Assembly (NCBI GenBank): GCA_973895155.1
Contig: OZ316891.1
Coordinates: 19,964,001 to 20,028,000, forward strand
Source: Marsupella aquatica
Lineage: Eukaryota > Marchantiophyta
Direction: 5' to 3'
DNA: 64,000 nucleotides
Below, in pieces: positions 63,116 to 64,000 of the stretch. The position numbers were made by a program, and so were the translations under genes. Position 1 is the first letter of the stretch, and each line of letters begins with the position of its first letter. The notes beneath the pieces are model-generated. The model did not search any database. It was not told the origin of the DNA and saw only the letters and a program-made list of their open reading frames with translations.

Positions 63116-63508
63116 ATGGTGGGAGACGAAGTGACCTACTCCTCCCTCCAAAGGAACAATAACTCCACAGAAAAGAAGAGCTATTCGTTTCAACTTCCTT
63201 CAGGATATGAACTTGTGACGGAGGCTAAGGCACATTCTTTTTCAAGAATGTGCTCACCCCACAAAGGGACTGCAAGCCAAGGCATGAACTCAACGAGAAT
63301 CAACCGAGCCTCCAATCCCAGTAAAGTAGATAACGGCGGGCCATCCAAGAGCAATGTCTGCAAAGAAATGCAGCTGCAAAACGGTTCTTTATACTCACTT
63401 GAAACTGTGGAATTTCTTCAACTCAAAGTCCCAACTAGTATACTACCAATGAGCAACGAAATCCGGACCCAAGCAACGAAGCTGGCCCGACACAATTTTC
63501 CCTACTAA
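63116..63508 (+). CDS. Hypothetical ORF, 130 codons
   Basis: ATG at 63116 (MVGDEVTYSSLQRNN) to a stop at 63508. The product is polar, rich in Ser, Asn and Lys, with no membrane segment and no known motif. Coding status is uncertain. Confidence 0.25.
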   Translation: MVGDEVTYSSLQRNNNSTEKKSYSFQLPSGYELVTEAKAHSFSRMCSPHKGTASQGMNSTRINRASNPSKVDNGGPSKSNVCKEMQLQNGSLYSLETVEFLQLKVPTSILPMSNEIRTQATKLARHNFPY

Positions 63509-64000
63509 TTGGATCCATCGTGGATATCACTCTCCCAGTCCTCCCGTGTCAACGGATGCCATAGTCACAGCATCTTCAATCAACAAAAGGTATGTTGTGG
63601 AATCGATCATGTCCGAATCTCCAGGGCTCATATGGATAATTATGTAGATCAGTGGCAGGACTAAGGTCCCAATAATATCCTCCAGCAGCTTGTTCTTTCA
63701 GAAAGACTTGTGGCACCCACGGAGACTTTGCAATCCACTATTCAAGGTCTTTCAATCTTTGATAGAATCAAATACATCAGCTGGTAGGTGGGCAGATGCT
63801 GCTATGGTAATGGCCAGTCTTCTAGGCTTACCAATCTTTAATTTTATGTACCCTACAGGATCTGCACGAAATGTTATTTATATCTATTCTAAGAAATAAC
63901 CAAACGCCAAATCATTCCCCTGTTTTCCTCTTTTGATTTTAACAACAATGAGTATACTGAAATGTGAGTGTTTACATCAAAATGATTAGATTTCTTCTAT
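63509..64000. other. Window end, nothing firm
   Basis: A 69-codon frame at 63690-63899 is unrecognised. Confidence 0.3.

Overview
The window is nuclear DNA of a land plant. The host genes have many introns with GT-AG borders and encode plastid or eukaryote-specific proteins (a CNX1-type molybdenum cofactor enzyme, a plastid UMP kinase, TAF11). Between them lie CACTA, LINE and Copia elements of plant type. The element mix and divergent protein sequences would fit a seed-free plant such as a fern or lycophyte, but I cannot fix the species from sequence alone.

Layout. 1-10800: the right-hand part of a CACTA (En/Spm) DNA transposon with a TNP2-like transposase gene, a multi-exon TNPA-like (Transposase_24) gene, a subterminal repeat field and the terminal CACTAGTAGAAA end. 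It sits inside an older LINE, whose 3' end continues from 10801 to about 12567. 12568-14905: gene-poor, with an alanine/leucine-periodic tandem repeat. 14922-21780: a near full-length LINE bounded by a 16-bp target duplication, with one stop in ORF1 and one frameshift in ORF2. 22280-24805: a third, 5'-truncated LINE on the minus strand, broken by a 1-bp deletion. 25560-26251: three kinds of tandem repeat directly upstream of CNX1 (26317-31872, 13 exons). 34304-35198: a broken RPA1-like sequence. 35251-47262: two nested Copia elements, both on the minus strand. The inner one entered the RNase H codons of the outer one and made a clean TGAAC duplication. A tRNA-derived SINE-like piece abuts the outer element at 47270-47339.

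49837-50469: an intronless TAF11 gene. 52309-55208 (minus): an 8-exon gene for a predicted plastid membrane protein of unknown function, with one GC-AG intron. 57276-61085 (plus): a 7-exon plastid UMP kinase gene. These last two genes are divergent, and a near-perfect 124-bp triplication lies in the 2-kb space between them. 61086-64000 holds only weak hypothetical ORFs.

The host genes act independently: molybdopterin insertion (CNX1), TFIID assembly (TAF11), plastid pyrimidine nucleotide and RNA metabolism (UMP kinase), and an unknown plastid membrane role. I found no CRISPR array, rRNA, operon or clearly new multi-gene system. The most interesting items are gene-structure oddities and the recent repeat expansions. 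Exon limits were placed by eye from splice signals, codon phase and family conservation.
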